Shown: positions 44,386 through 54,962 of the stretch, piece after piece
How the letters are laid out: each line of letters begins with the position of its first letter
Numbering within the stretch: the stretch's first letter is position 1
Assembly: GCA_934248075.1 (NCBI GenBank)
Contig: CAKQKH010000006.1
Coordinates: 15,130 to 79,129 of the forward strand
Reading direction: 5' to 3'
Source of the DNA: an uncultured Alphaproteobacteria bacterium
Lineage (GTDB): Bacteria; Pseudomonadota; Alphaproteobacteria; RF32; CAG-239
DNA: 64,000 nt
Made by a program: the position numbers and the translations under genes
Notes under the pieces: model-generated
Told to the model about the DNA's origin: nothing
Databases searched by the model: none
What the model saw: the letters and a program-made list of their open reading frames with translations, nothing else

Positions 44386-44901
44386 CTACCAGATATTATA
44401 ATGAATTTTACCTTCATCAAACCGATTCTTCGGCTGGGCCGGTGCTTGGGACGGATAACCGGCAACAATCAAAGCCAAGGGCTTAATGTTGGCTGGCAAA
44501 CCTAACAAATCTTGAAATTGTTTCATTCGGTCGGCATAAGGATAGATGGCGCACCAGCAACCGCCCAACCCGCGCCCGTGTAATGCCAAGAGCAGATTTT
44601 CGGTAGCGGCAGAACAATCAATCGGCCAAAAGCCCTTGTCGCATTCTTTGTTTTCATCGCCGCAAACCACTATGGCCGCGGAGGCATCTTTCAAAAACGA
44701 AGCGTGTGGATGAATATTTACAATATCCGCCTTAAGTCTGGCGTCATCAACCACAACAAATTCCCAGGGCTGTTTGTTGCAGCCGGAAGGGGCGTACATC
44801 GCAATTTTTAAGACATCTTCCATATCTTGTTTGCTAATGATTTTGTTTGGCTCAAACTGGCGCACCGAGCGTCTGGTAAGTAATCCCGCTTCTAAAAACA
44901 T
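44386..44901 (-). CDS. Nitroreductase family FMN-dependent oxidoreductase
   Basis: A 171-residue flavoprotein that probably uses NAD(P)H to reduce nitro or quinone-like compounds. It has the N-terminal FMN motif TRRSVRQFEPN, the APSGCNKQPWEFVVVDD segment, and a C-terminal part GLGGCWCAIYPYADRMKQ with LGLPANIKPLALIVAGYPS. The start is ATG 44901, where AAGGAGAAAGC lies directly before it; a longer in-frame ATG at 44988 has no such site and reaches into the atpC terminator. The physiological substrate is unknown. Confidence 0.9.
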   Translation of the reverse strand: MFLEAGLLTRRSVRQFEPNKIISKQDMEDVLKIAMYAPSGCNKQPWEFVVVDDARLKADIVNIHPHASFLKDASAAIVVCGDENKECDKGFWPIDCSAATENLLLALHGRGLGGCWCAIYPYADRMKQFQDLLGLPANIKPLALIVAGYPSQAPAQPKNRFDEGKIHYNIW

Positions 44902-44970
44902 TGCTTTCTCCTTGATAAAATTTATATATGTTAGATAGGGCTGAAATTGCTGACTTGCAAGAGCCGTTAT

Positions 44971-45001
44971 AAAAAAATAACACCGCACGAGGCGGTGTTG
45001 T
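44971..45001 (-). terminator. Terminator of the atp operon
   Basis: AACACCGC (44979-44986) pairs with GCGGTGTT (44992-44999). On the minus strand the stem is followed by a T-rich tract, just after the atpC stop. Confidence 0.85.
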
Positions 45002-45003
45002 TT

Positions 45004-45441
45004 TTATTGTTTCTTGAAAGCCAAACGGCCGGATTTTCGCGCATAGACTCGCAACGAGCGCAGATAACGACGACGAGCGCCGCGCATATGATCGACAATC
45101 ATCTCGTAGAAGAGTTTCTCAACTTCATCATGAGCCTGCTCAACCCGTTCTTTAGCCAGATTAATAGTGATTTCCGCCGCCGGAACAACCTTCTGAGTTA
45201 AGATTTTGCAATGATTCTGCGCAACGTCAGCCACCCCGGAATAAATAAAAAACTTCTCTTTCTGAGTATTGGCGCGACCGGAAATTTCCAAAACTCCGAA
45301 ATCCAGCACAAACACGCTCGGCGCCCTCTCAGGCAGAACCTCAATCGGCGCCCGCACAGCCGGAATAATCACACCGGAAACACTTTTTTCCAAGAATACT
45401 CCTGTCGGTGACTCGATTGTCAGTTTTAATTCATTGCTCAT
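45004..45441 (-). CDS. atpC: F1F0 ATP synthase subunit epsilon
   Basis: The epsilon subunit is part of the central stalk and controls ATPase activity. The 145-residue protein has the N-terminal beta-sandwich (LKLTIESPTGVFLEKSVSGVIIPA, FAPSVFVLDFGVLEI-like strands) and a C-terminal helical region (AKERVEQAHDEVEKLF). It is the last gene of atpHAGDC, 42 bases after atpD. Confidence 0.94.
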   Translation of the reverse strand: MSNELKLTIESPTGVFLEKSVSGVIIPAVRAPIEVLPERAPSVFVLDFGVLEISGRANTQKEKFFIYSGVADVAQNHCKILTQKVVPAAEITINLAKERVEQAHDEVEKLFYEMIVDHMRGARRRYLRSLRVYARKSGRLAFKKQ

Positions 45442-45483
45442 AACTTAACCTCACAACACTCATCTAACGCAAGTTTAGAGTCT

Positions 45484-47070
<1,587 letters not shown>

Positions 47071-47099
47071 TTAAGTTTCTCCTCATAAAATTCATTTTA

Positions 47100-48008
47100 T
47101 TATAATGCTTCAGCACCTGAGATAATCTCAATTAATTCCGTTGTAATCGCCGTTTGCCGCAAACGATTGTATTTTAAGGTCAGTTTAGCAATCATATCGC
47201 TGGCATTGCGGGTGGCGTTGTCCATAGATGTCATCCGCGCGCCGTGTTCAGAAGCCTGAGAATTCAGCATATATTGAAAAAAGATTGAAATCATCATCAA
47301 CAAGACCGTGTCGATCAAGATCTTTTGTTTGGGAGCGTCATACTCATAAAACGCATTATCGACTTTATTGTCGTAGCGTTCATCAGCGTCATCAATCGCG
47401 TACGGAATAAACGATTCCACCTTAACCTCACGATTAATCGCTGAATTAAAATGAGTATAAATCACCTCGCATACATCAAACTTTTTCTCGGTATATTCGC
47501 CGATAAGACGCTCGCAAATAGTCTGCAATTCTCTATAATCGGCGCCTTTGGCGGCAACACCGCTCAAGATTTCAACCTCAATGTCAGGCAATCGGTGTCT
47601 GATTCCGTCACCGGCCTTTTTGCCCAGACTCAAAACTTTGACATTTTTGCCGTTTTTGCGCAATTCTCTAATCCGGCGCACAGCTTCGCGTATCACATAG
47701 GCATTGTAGCTTCCGCACAACCCTCTGTCAGACGAAAAAACCACCAGCAAATAATTATCCGGAGTCGCCACCGGCTGAATCAGCTTGGGGAAAATATAGC
47801 GAATATTGGTACCCTGCTCGTCTTGCTTCATCTCTCGATACAAGCGACCAACCACGGTCATCAAATCTTCGCTATAATGCTTGGAGCGAGTCAAGACCTC
47901 TTGGGATCTACGCAACCGAGCCGCCGCCACCATTTTCATGGCAGAGGTTATCTTCTGCGTCGATTTAATACTCCCAATGCGAGTTCTAAGCTCTTTTAAG
48001 CCCGCCAT
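47100..48008 (-). CDS. atpG: F1F0 ATP synthase subunit gamma
   Basis: The gamma subunit is the rotating shaft of F1. The 302-residue protein has the paired N- and C-terminal coiled-coil helices: MAGLKELRTRIGSIKSTQKITSAMKMVAAA at the start and the signature ASEHGARMTSMDNATRNASDMI with ITTELIEIISGAEAL at the end. It is co-transcribed, with 3 bases between it and atpA. Confidence 0.96.
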   Translation of the reverse strand: MAGLKELRTRIGSIKSTQKITSAMKMVAAARLRRSQEVLTRSKHYSEDLMTVVGRLYREMKQDEQGTNIRYIFPKLIQPVATPDNYLLVVFSSDRGLCGSYNAYVIREAVRRIRELRKNGKNVKVLSLGKKAGDGIRHRLPDIEVEILSGVAAKGADYRELQTICERLIGEYTEKKFDVCEVIYTHFNSAINREVKVESFIPYAIDDADERYDNKVDNAFYEYDAPKQKILIDTVLLMMISIFFQYMLNSQASEHGARMTSMDNATRNASDMIAKLTLKYNRLRQTAITTELIEIISGAEAL

Positions 48009-48011
48009 AAC

Positions 48012-49565
48012 TTATGCCGCCTTTTCCAGTGTTTCGCCAAAGCGCTTGGCAAAGTTGGTGTAAAACTCCGTCAGCTTCTTGTCCATATCTTCAGAAATAA
48101 CCTTTTGTTCGGCAATTTCCTGCAGATATTCCAGATGATTGGCGCGCATTTCCTGCAAACCTTTTTCCTCAAAGGCCGCCACCTTATCCAGCGGCAGCTC
48201 GTCTAAGAAACCGCGCACGCCGGCAAAGATAGAAACAACCTCTTCTTCCACTGCCAACGGCTGATATTGCGGTTGCTTCAACATCTCGGTCAACCGTGCG
48301 CCACGAGCCAACAGTTTCTTAGTTGCTCCGTCCAAATCAGAGGCAAACTGAGCAAAAGACGCCATCTCGCGATATTGCGCCAAATCCAATTTCATGGTGC
48401 CGGCAACTTGTTTCATCGCCTTAATCTGCGCGGCAGATCCCACACGAGAAACCGAAATACCGACATTCACCGCCGGACGAATACCCTGATAGAACAAACT
48501 TGTTTCCAAGAATATCTGGCCGTCGGTAATTGAAATCACGTTCGTCGGAATATATGCAGATACATCTCCGGCTTGGGTCTCAATAACCGGCAAAGCGGTC
48601 AAAGAACCGGCGCCCTCGGCGTCATTCATCTTCGCTGCGCGTTCCAACAAACGAGAATGCAGGTAGAACACGTCGCCCGGATAAGCCTCACGTCCTGGTG
48701 GACGACGAAGCAACAAAGACATCTGGCGATATGCCGTGGCCTGCTTGGACAAGTCATCATAAAAGATTACCGCGTGCATGCCGTGGTCACGGAAATACTC
48801 GCCCATCGCACAACCCGAATAAGGAGCGATATATTGCATCGGCGCCGGATCAGAGGCGGTTGCCGCCACTACAATAGTGTAATCCATTGCCCCATAGTCT
48901 TTGAGAGTTTTTACCACTTGCGCTACGGTAGAACGCTTTTGTCCTATCGCCACATAGACGCAATACAGTTTATCTTTCTCAGATTTGGCCGCGTCATTAA
49001 TTTTCTTTTGGTTAATAATGGTATCTAAGATGATAGCGGTTTTACCGGTCTGGCGGTCGCCGATAATCAGCTCGCGTTGCCCGCGTCCGATAGGTATCAG
49101 CGAATCAACAATTTTCAAACCGGTTTGCATCGGCTCATGCACCGAGCGTCTGGGAATAATTCCCGGCGCCTTGACATCGGAGCGGCTGTATTCCTTAGCC
49201 TTAATCGCTCCCAAACCATCAATCGGCTCGCCCAAGGCATCAACCACGCGACCAAGCATTTCTTTGCCGACCGGCACACTAACAATCTGGTCTGTGCGCT
49301 TAACCATGTCGCCTTCTTTAATCTGTTGGTCTGAGCCGAAAATAACCACGCCGACATTGTCTTCTTCAAGGTTTAAGGCCATGCCCTTAACCCCGCTTTC
49401 GAACTCAACCAGCTCACCGGCCTGAACTTTATCCAGACCATAGATGCGGGCAATACCATCGCCGACGGACAAAACTTGTCCAACCTGAGCGACATCGGCT
49501 TTCAGATCCGATTTAGCGATTTTATCTTTGATAATGGAAGATATTTCACTGGCAGATACCGACAT
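48012..49565 (-). CDS. atpA: F1F0 ATP synthase subunit alpha
   Basis: The alpha subunit carries the non-catalytic nucleotide sites. The 517-residue protein has Walker [16 protein letters not shown], the [29 protein letters not shown] region and [17 protein letters not shown]. It follows atpH by 2 bases and precedes atpG by 3, so translation is tightly linked. Confidence 0.98.
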   Translation of the reverse strand: MSVSASEISSIIKDKIAKSDLKADVAQVGQVLSVGDGIARIYGLDKVQAGELVEFESGVKGMALNLEEDNVGVVIFGSDQQIKEGDMVKRTDQIVSVPVGKEMLGRVVDALGEPIDGLGAIKAKEYSRSDVKAPGIIPRRSVHEPMQTGLKIVDSLIPIGRGQRELIIGDRQTGKTAIILDTIINQKKINDAAKSEKDKLYCVYVAIGQKRSTVAQVVKTLKDYGAMDYTIVVAATASDPAPMQYIAPYSGCAMGEYFRDHGMHAVIFYDDLSKQATAYRQMSLLLRRPPGREAYPGDVFYLHSRLLERAAKMNDAEGAGSLTALPVIETQAGDVSAYIPTNVISITDGQIFLETSLFYQGIRPAVNVGISVSRVGSAAQIKAMKQVAGTMKLDLAQYREMASFAQFASDLDGATKKLLARGARLTEMLKQPQYQPLAVEEEVVSIFAGVRGFLDELPLDKVAAFEEKGLQEMRANHLEYLQEIAEQKVISEDMDKKLTEFYTNFAKRFGETLEKAA

Positions 49566-49567
49566 TA

Positions 49568-50119
49568 CTATTCACCTTTCATCATAATTTCCAAACGATT
49601 GAGCTTTGCCGCAATCGTATCGTCAAACATTTTAGACCCGATTCTAATCCGCAAACCGCCGATAAGCTCAGGCAAAATTTTTACTTTAAGCACAATTTGT
49701 TGTTGCATTTTCTGCTCCAACACCGCAGATATTTTCTTAGTCTGCGCCGCCGTCAGCTTAACCGCGCTTTCAACCTCTGCTTCCGCCATATTTTGATGAC
49801 GATAATACAGATGAACAAACTCTTCAAGAATCAACGGCAACTCAGCAAACCGGCGATTTTGCCAAATAGCGACCAAAGCATTTGCAGTTTCCGTCGTCAG
49901 CTTTAATTTTTTGGCAATCTCCGCCAGCACCGACTGTTTATCAGCCTCTCCCCACAACGGATTTGTCATGTATTTAACCAACTCCGTGTCAGAAACCATT
50001 GCCTCGCGCAACGCCGTTATATCCGCAAAAACTTTTGTCAGCGTTTTTTTCTCGACGGCGGCTTCCAGCAGTGCCTGAGCATAAGTTGCAGCAATCTTGG
50101 TTTTAGAAATTTTCTTCAC
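49568..50119 (-). CDS. atpH: F1F0 ATP synthase subunit delta
   Basis: The delta subunit ties F1 to the peripheral stalk. The 183-residue protein shows the N-terminal helical domain ([29 protein letters not shown]) and the C-terminal signature [24 protein letters not shown]. The start is GTG. It is the first gene of the F1 operon; the F0 genes (a, b, c) are elsewhere, as usual in Alphaproteobacteria. The priA gene lies upstream on the same strand. Confidence 0.95.
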   Translation of the reverse strand: MKKISKTKIAATYAQALLEAAVEKKTLTKVFADITALREAMVSDTELVKYMTNPLWGEADKQSVLAEIAKKLKLTTETANALVAIWQNRRFAELPLILEEFVHLYYRHQNMAEAEVESAVKLTAAQTKKISAVLEQKMQQQIVLKVKILPELIGGLRIRIGSKMFDDTIAAKLNRLEIMMKGE

Positions 50120-50329
50120 GTTTCGATTCTCTTATTTTCAAACTTAATATAAATTATACGGCAATTAGTTTCTTTTTTATTAATATAAATGACAAGTAAA
50201 AAATAAAAAGTACTAAAATGAATTTATCGAATGATTTGAGCAACTGCGGCATCGGGTTCGGCGCATTGGCGAATAAACATATATCCGCCCCGCGCAATTT
50301 GCTCTCAAAATCAGATCAACAACCTCCTC

Positions 50330-52501
50330 CTAATAAAAAGAATACGGATCAATATCCACCTCCACCCGCACCGATGACGGAGGCTTAACCTTAGAAAGCC
50401 ATTGGCGCAAAACATCTTGAATAGGGATATTTCGAGTTGTTTTCAGCAACAAACGATAACGATATTTGTTACGCAACATAAAGATTGGCGCCGGCGCCGG
50501 CCCCAAAGTCGTGATGTTGGCGTCATTAAAAGCCGCTTGCCCCAACCATTGCGCCGTACGCTCGGTGTCTCCGGGATTAGGACCGGAAACGATTATCGCC
50601 GCCAGCTTGCCGAATGGCGGCATTTTCAAAATCTTACGCGATTTTTTTTCCAAATTCAAAAATTCCGCGGCATCACCTTTAACCAATGCTTGCAAAACAG
50701 CGTTTTCTGGATACAAAGTTTGCAGATAAACCGTGCCTTTTTTCTCGCCGCGGCCAGCGCGCCCCGAGACTTGAGACAGGAGCTGATAGGTGCGTTCTGA
50801 GGCACGCAAATCACTCCCCATCAGCCCCAAATCGGCATCTACAATTCCCACCAAAGTCAAGGCCGGAAAATGGTGTCCTTTAGCCAATATTTGCGTGCCG
50901 ATTAAAATATCCACATCGCCTGCCTCGGTCTCTTTTATAACCTTGTAAACCTCTTGAAAATTAGTGGTGAAATCGCTCGACAACACTCTTACCCGCGCCA
51001 ACGGAAAACGATAACGAACTTCTTCCGCTACCCGCTCCACTCCCGGGCCGCACGCCGTCAAACCTGATTCGGAATGACATTCCGGACAACATTCGGGAAT
51101 ATCGGTCATAAAACCGCAGTGGTGGCAGACTAATTTATTGGCGCGGCGATGCTCAGTCAGCCAAGCGGTGCAATTTGGGCATTGAATCCGATGCCCGCAA
51201 TCACGGCAGATTACCAGCGGAGCATAACCACGACGGTTGAGAAACAACATAGTTTGCTCACCCTTGTCCAAATTGTTTTTAATCTGCTCAACCAAAGTCG
51301 GCGCCAACCAAGAAACACCCCAAGACCCTTTGAGCGGTTTGTCGGTTTTAAGATCAATGATTTTAATTTCCGGTAATGATGCCTCGGCATAACGGCTTTT
51401 AAGCACCAGCTCGTCATATTTTCCATTTTCGACATTGACCACGGTTTCCAAATCTGGCGTTGCGGTTGAAAGGATTATTGGAATTTCCTCAAATTTAGCG
51501 CGCACCACCGCCATATCGCGCCCTTGATAATTAACCGCATCTTCTTGCTTAAAAGATTGATCATGACTCTCATCAACAACTATCAACCCCAAATCGGCAT
51601 ACGGCAAAAACAGCGCCGAACGAGCCCCGACCACCACTTTGGCAGCGCCTTCGGCCACCGCTTTCCAGGTATCGATTCTTTCCCTGTTTCCCAACGCCGA
51701 ATGCCATTTAGCCGGTTTAACGCCAAACCGCTTTTCAAACCGCCCCAACCATTGACTGGTAAGGCTTATTTCCGGCACCATAATCAAAACCTGTTTGCTC
51801 TGACGAATAGCCTCTGCCACCGCCTCAAAATAGACCTCCGTCTTACCGGATCCGGTAACACCGTTAAGCAAGGTAACCCTAAAACCGTGTCCGACTTTGC
51901 GTACCAAATCATCAGCGGCCGCCTGTTGCTCTTGTGTAAGGTCAACCTTTTGAAAATCGACCACCGGCTCGGCAAACAAACGCTTGCTCTCAATCATCAC
52001 CGGACGCAAAACCTGCGCGTCAATCAAAGTCTTAATCACCGTTTGCCCGACCCCTGCTCCGGCCGCTATCTCACGACGACTAAGCGGCATTGGTTTAAGC
52101 AACTCCAGCACTCGCCAGCGAGCATCGGAATTTTTGAGCTTGGCCTCAGCCAGAGTTCTACCGGAAAGTTCATACAGCACATTCATCTTAGGATCATCAA
52201 AAACTCCGCGCACCGATAGCACCATCTTGAGAACCAGCCCGCAATAAGCCAAATTATATTTGGCCACAAACTCCACAAACTTGCGCAAAACTGGCGACAA
52301 CGGCGGCAGATTTATACGCTCCGAAACTGTCTTAATTTTGCTATCGTCAAGCTGTGATGTTTTACCGATTTTCCACACTGCGCCAACCAAAACCTCGCGC
52401 CCGAACGGCACCCGAACCAATTCTCCCAACACGCACTCCCCCTCAACTTTATAGTCAAAGGGTTCATTAAATGGCAATGGCAACAAAACGCCTACAATCA
52501 C
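50330..52501 (-). CDS. priA: Primosomal protein N' (replication restart helicase PriA)
   Basis: PriA recognises stalled forks and reloads the replisome. The 723-residue protein has the N-terminal DNA-binding domain (MIVGVLLPLPFNEPFDYKV), helicase Walker A GVTGSGKTEVYF, the DESHDQSFKQ box and the cysteine-rich zinc module CRDCGHRIQCPNCTAWLTEHR followed by CHHCG and CCPEC. The GTG start has AGGAG 8 bases before it and a good promoter. The order priA then atpHAGDC is a known alphaproteobacterial arrangement. Confidence 0.96.
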   Translation of the reverse strand: MIVGVLLPLPFNEPFDYKVEGECVLGELVRVPFGREVLVGAVWKIGKTSQLDDSKIKTVSERINLPPLSPVLRKFVEFVAKYNLAYCGLVLKMVLSVRGVFDDPKMNVLYELSGRTLAEAKLKNSDARWRVLELLKPMPLSRREIAAGAGVGQTVIKTLIDAQVLRPVMIESKRLFAEPVVDFQKVDLTQEQQAAADDLVRKVGHGFRVTLLNGVTGSGKTEVYFEAVAEAIRQSKQVLIMVPEISLTSQWLGRFEKRFGVKPAKWHSALGNRERIDTWKAVAEGAAKVVVGARSALFLPYADLGLIVVDESHDQSFKQEDAVNYQGRDMAVVRAKFEEIPIILSTATPDLETVVNVENGKYDELVLKSRYAEASLPEIKIIDLKTDKPLKGSWGVSWLAPTLVEQIKNNLDKGEQTMLFLNRRGYAPLVICRDCGHRIQCPNCTAWLTEHRRANKLVCHHCGFMTDIPECCPECHSESGLTACGPGVERVAEEVRYRFPLARVRVLSSDFTTNFQEVYKVIKETEAGDVDILIGTQILAKGHHFPALTLVGIVDADLGLMGSDLRASERTYQLLSQVSGRAGRGEKKGTVYLQTLYPENAVLQALVKGDAAEFLNLEKKSRKILKMPPFGKLAAIIVSGPNPGDTERTAQWLGQAAFNDANITTLGPAPAPIFMLRNKYRYRLLLKTTRNIPIQDVLRQWLSKVKPPSSVRVEVDIDPYSFY

Positions 52502-52521
52502 TTTTATTTCTCCTTGCGCTC

Positions 52522-52549
52522 ATCATAACAGCCTTAGTCGTTTTCTCAA
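52522..52549 (-). promoter_or_regulatory. priA promoter
   Basis: TTGAGA (52544-52549), a 16-base spacer and TATGAT (52522-52527) on the minus strand, 20 bases before the GTG start. Confidence 0.5.
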
Positions 52550-52620
52550 ACACCTTTACAATTTACGCACAAAAAAACATCAAGAATTTTTTAACTATCT
52601 GAAGCTAAAATAATATTATT

Positions 52621-53562
52621 ATGAAAACAGAAATCAAATATCCCGCCTCTACCAGTGTTTTGGAATACATCAAACGCTGGCAGTCTTGGCTGCAAAATGA
52701 GCGGCGTTATTCTCCTCACACGCTTGACGCTTATAGCCGTGATTTGGCTGATTTTTTTAATTTTTTTGCCGACCGTCAAAAACACCCCGTTGATATCGCC
52801 GACTTACAAAACGCCGATGTCCGAATTTTTCGCTCTTATTTGAGCAAACGCGCCACCCAATATATTGAGAAATCTTCAATCGCTCGCGAACTTTCCACCA
52901 TCAAAAATTTTTATCGCTGGCTATCTCTGAACAACCTGATAGAAAACTCCGCCATCAGCGTTATCGGCACGCCGAAACGCTCCAAGTCTTTGCCTCGCGC
53001 CTTGGACATTGATCAAACTTTTAATGTGCTGGATGTGGCCGGAGATTTTGCCAAACAAAAGTGGCAAGGGCTTAGAGATATCGCCATTTTTACAATATTA
53101 TACGGATGTGGTTTGCGAATTTCTGAAGCCCTGTCGCTCAATTTGGGTGATATCGACCATAACAACTTCCTCAAAATCAAAGGCAAGGGCAACAAAGAAC
53201 GTTTGGTGCCGATGCTTGATGAAGTTAAAGAAAAAATAAATGCTTACCTAGAGGCCTGCCCCTATGATATCAAAAACGGCGAACCGTTATTTTTGGGAGC
53301 AAGAGGTGAAAGATTGAGTCCGCGCATTGTGCAACGAACTCTGGAAAAAATCAGACGATACTTGGGCCTTGCGGATAATTTGACGCCCCATGCTTTACGC
53401 CACTCTTTTGCCACTCACCTTTTGGCTAACGGGACAGATTTACGCTCCATACAAGAGCTACTGGGCCATGCGTCCCTTACCACGACTCAGCGATACACCG
53501 ATGTTCAAATCGAAACATTGCAAAAAGAGTATAAACAGGCGCACCCATTAGAAAAATCATAA
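52621..53562 (+). CDS. xerC: Tyrosine recombinase XerC-like
   Basis: XerC with XerD resolves chromosome dimers at dif. The 313-residue protein has the N-terminal SAM-like domain (SWLQNERRYSPHTLDAYSRDL) and the catalytic domain with Arg in YGCGLRISEALSLN, Lys in KGKGNKERLVPM, HALRHSFATHLL, LGHASLTTTQRYTDV and the nucleophilic Tyr in RYTDV. Placement beside priA suits XerC in Alphaproteobacteria; XerD cannot be excluded. It is divergent from priA and convergent with rpmG. Confidence 0.88.
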   Translation: MKTEIKYPASTSVLEYIKRWQSWLQNERRYSPHTLDAYSRDLADFFNFFADRQKHPVDIADLQNADVRIFRSYLSKRATQYIEKSSIARELSTIKNFYRWLSLNNLIENSAISVIGTPKRSKSLPRALDIDQTFNVLDVAGDFAKQKWQGLRDIAIFTILYGCGLRISEALSLNLGDIDHNNFLKIKGKGNKERLVPMLDEVKEKINAYLEACPYDIKNGEPLFLGARGERLSPRIVQRTLEKIRRYLGLADNLTPHALRHSFATHLLANGTDLRSIQELLGHASLTTTQRYTDVQIETLQKEYKQAHPLEKS

Positions 53563-53566
53563 TCAA

Positions 53567-53596
53567 AAAAAAATCCGATCGACCGACCGGATTTCT
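53567..53596 (+). terminator. Terminator between xerC and rpmG
   Basis: AAATCCG (53571-53577) pairs with CGGATTT (53588-53594) around a 10-base loop. An A8 tract on the left gives a T-run for the minus strand, so rpmG is probably the main user. Confidence 0.6.
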
Positions 53597-53603
53597 TATT
53601 ATC

Positions 53604-53771
53604 TTACTTCAATTTCTTCTCAACGAACTCTTCATGTTTTTTTGACTTCTTGTCATATTTCTTCAAAGTCAATTTTTCCGGATGAGTTCTCGGATTTTTC
53701 TCTGCCAGATAAAAAGTTCCGGTACCAGCGGTACTTTCCAATTTAATTTTAACTTTTACTGCTTTTGCCAT
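53604..53771 (-). CDS. rpmG: 50S ribosomal protein L33
   Basis: A 55-residue ribosomal protein, read as MAKAVKVKIKLES then TAGTGTFYLAEKNPRTHPEKL and a Lys-rich end (FVEKKLK). The YLAEKNPRTHPEKLTLKKYD part is typical of bacterial L33. There is no CxxC pair, so this is the zinc-free form. It is convergent with xerC and has a strong promoter just upstream. Confidence 0.95.
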   Translation of the reverse strand: MAKAVKVKIKLESTAGTGTFYLAEKNPRTHPEKLTLKKYDKKSKKHEEFVEKKLK

Positions 53772-53817
53772 TTCTTTATACTCTTGTTAATATTAAGATT
53801 TAAAAACATTTAGGCGT

Positions 53818-53845
53818 AATATACATTTTTTTGCGCCGCTGTCAA
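53818..53845 (-). promoter_or_regulatory. rpmG promoter
   Basis: Consensus TTGACA (53840-53845), a 16-base spacer and TATATT (53818-53823) on the minus strand, 47 bases before the ATG. Confidence 0.65.
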
Positions 53846-53864
53846 CCATATTTTGCAAAAATAT

Positions 53865-54962
53865 TTACATTTTCAGCAAGATTGCGGCTATTTCCGGCTC
53901 CAAAGCGCTATCTGAACGGCTCTCGCGTCCACAGTTTTCATCTTTGCCGGCGGATATCAATTTAGACACATCTTTATTTTCTGGCATTTCATAAGTGCAA
54001 ATATCAGGCACAACTCCTGTTTCGGCTAGTTTAGCGCCAGACGGCGTATATAAATACTCGCCACTCAATGACAATGTTCCGCCATTTGGCAACTTTAGCA
54101 AATTTTGGATTGTTCCTTTGCCATAACTCCGCGTCCCCACTACCTTGGCTCGACTTTGCTCCTGCAACGCCGCCGTCAAAACCTCCGCCGCCGATGATGT
54201 CTGCCCGTCAACCAACACCACCAACGGTTTATTGCTTGCGACATCTCCGTCTTTGGCGCTGTAATATGTAACTTCATTAGGATTACGGCCGCGCACCGAG
54301 GCTATAATTCCCTCATCTAAAAACAAATCGGCAACTTCCACCGCTGTTCCCAGCTGCCCGCCTGGAGACGCTCGCAAATCCATAATTATGCCCTGATGCT
54401 GCGGATATTCCGCCAAAGCGCTCCTGATATCGGCAACACTGAAATTATTAAACGCGCCAATCTTCAAATATAAATTATCACCGTCCATGCGCGCGCTGAA
54501 ATTTCGGCGGTGCGGCAACCGTTTTTCAGCATTTTCCATTCCCGAATAATATTTAGAATCTTTATCCAAACTCTTGACAGTGTCCGCCATCATCAAATCA
54601 ATCAGCTCAAAATCATGTTTTGCGGCAACGGCTGAATTATGCAAAACCAAATCAAGAATTTTTCCTCCCAGCTCCGACCAACCGTCCGCATCATCATCAT
54701 TCTGCGGTTTATAGAGGCTTTTTATCAGTCTGCCCCTATAATAGACACTTATCTTATCATTATCATCGGCCACCTGCAAATTTGCATCAATCGATCGAGC
54801 GCTTTTAAGAAAAATTGTGGCAAATTGCGCTGTTGTCATGGATTGAACATATTGCGCCGGCACTTGTGAAAACAACAATCGCAAGGTGTCCTCTTCCGCC
54901 GCTTTGGCCGCACCGGAAAACAGCAATGAAATCACAATCAGCGTTTTGAGTGTCTTTTGCAC
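53865..54962 (-). CDS. S41 family (C-terminal processing) peptidase without PDZ domain
   Basis: A 365-residue exported serine protease. It has a signal peptide (TLIVISLLFSGAAKAA), a helical N-terminal part, then the S41 core: GIIMDLRASPGGQLGTAVEVADLFLD, the catalytic Ser in VDGQTSSAAEVL and the catalytic Lys in RSYGKGTIQNLL. Typical CtpA/Prc enzymes place an ~80-residue PDZ domain between 'D.yS.y' and the core; here only about 20 residues separate DSKYYSGM from FSARMDGDNLYLKIG, so the PDZ is absent. The GTG start has AGGAGG 8 bases before it and overlaps the end of rnr by 25 bases, which makes the two an operon. Confidence 0.9.
   Translation of the reverse strand: MQKTLKTLIVISLLFSGAAKAAEEDTLRLLFSQVPAQYVQSMTTAQFATIFLKSARSIDANLQVADDNDKISVYYRGRLIKSLYKPQNDDDADGWSELGGKILDLVLHNSAVAAKHDFELIDLMMADTVKSLDKDSKYYSGMENAEKRLPHRRNFSARMDGDNLYLKIGAFNNFSVADIRSALAEYPQHQGIIMDLRASPGGQLGTAVEVADLFLDEGIIASVRGRNPNEVTYYSAKDGDVASNKPLVVLVDGQTSSAAEVLTAALQEQSRAKVVGTRSYGKGTIQNLLKLPNGGTLSLSGEYLYTPSGAKLAETGVVPDICTYEMPENKDVSKLISAGKDENCGRESRSDSALEPEIAAILLKM

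Noticed and set aside
52471..52602. Small frame of 43 codons on the plus strand with a hydrophobic helix, between priA and xerC
   Set aside because: It lies over the priA start and over a good priA promoter (52522-52549), with no convincing ribosome binding site. The hydrophobic reading is probably a by-product of that AT-rich region, though translation cannot be excluded.
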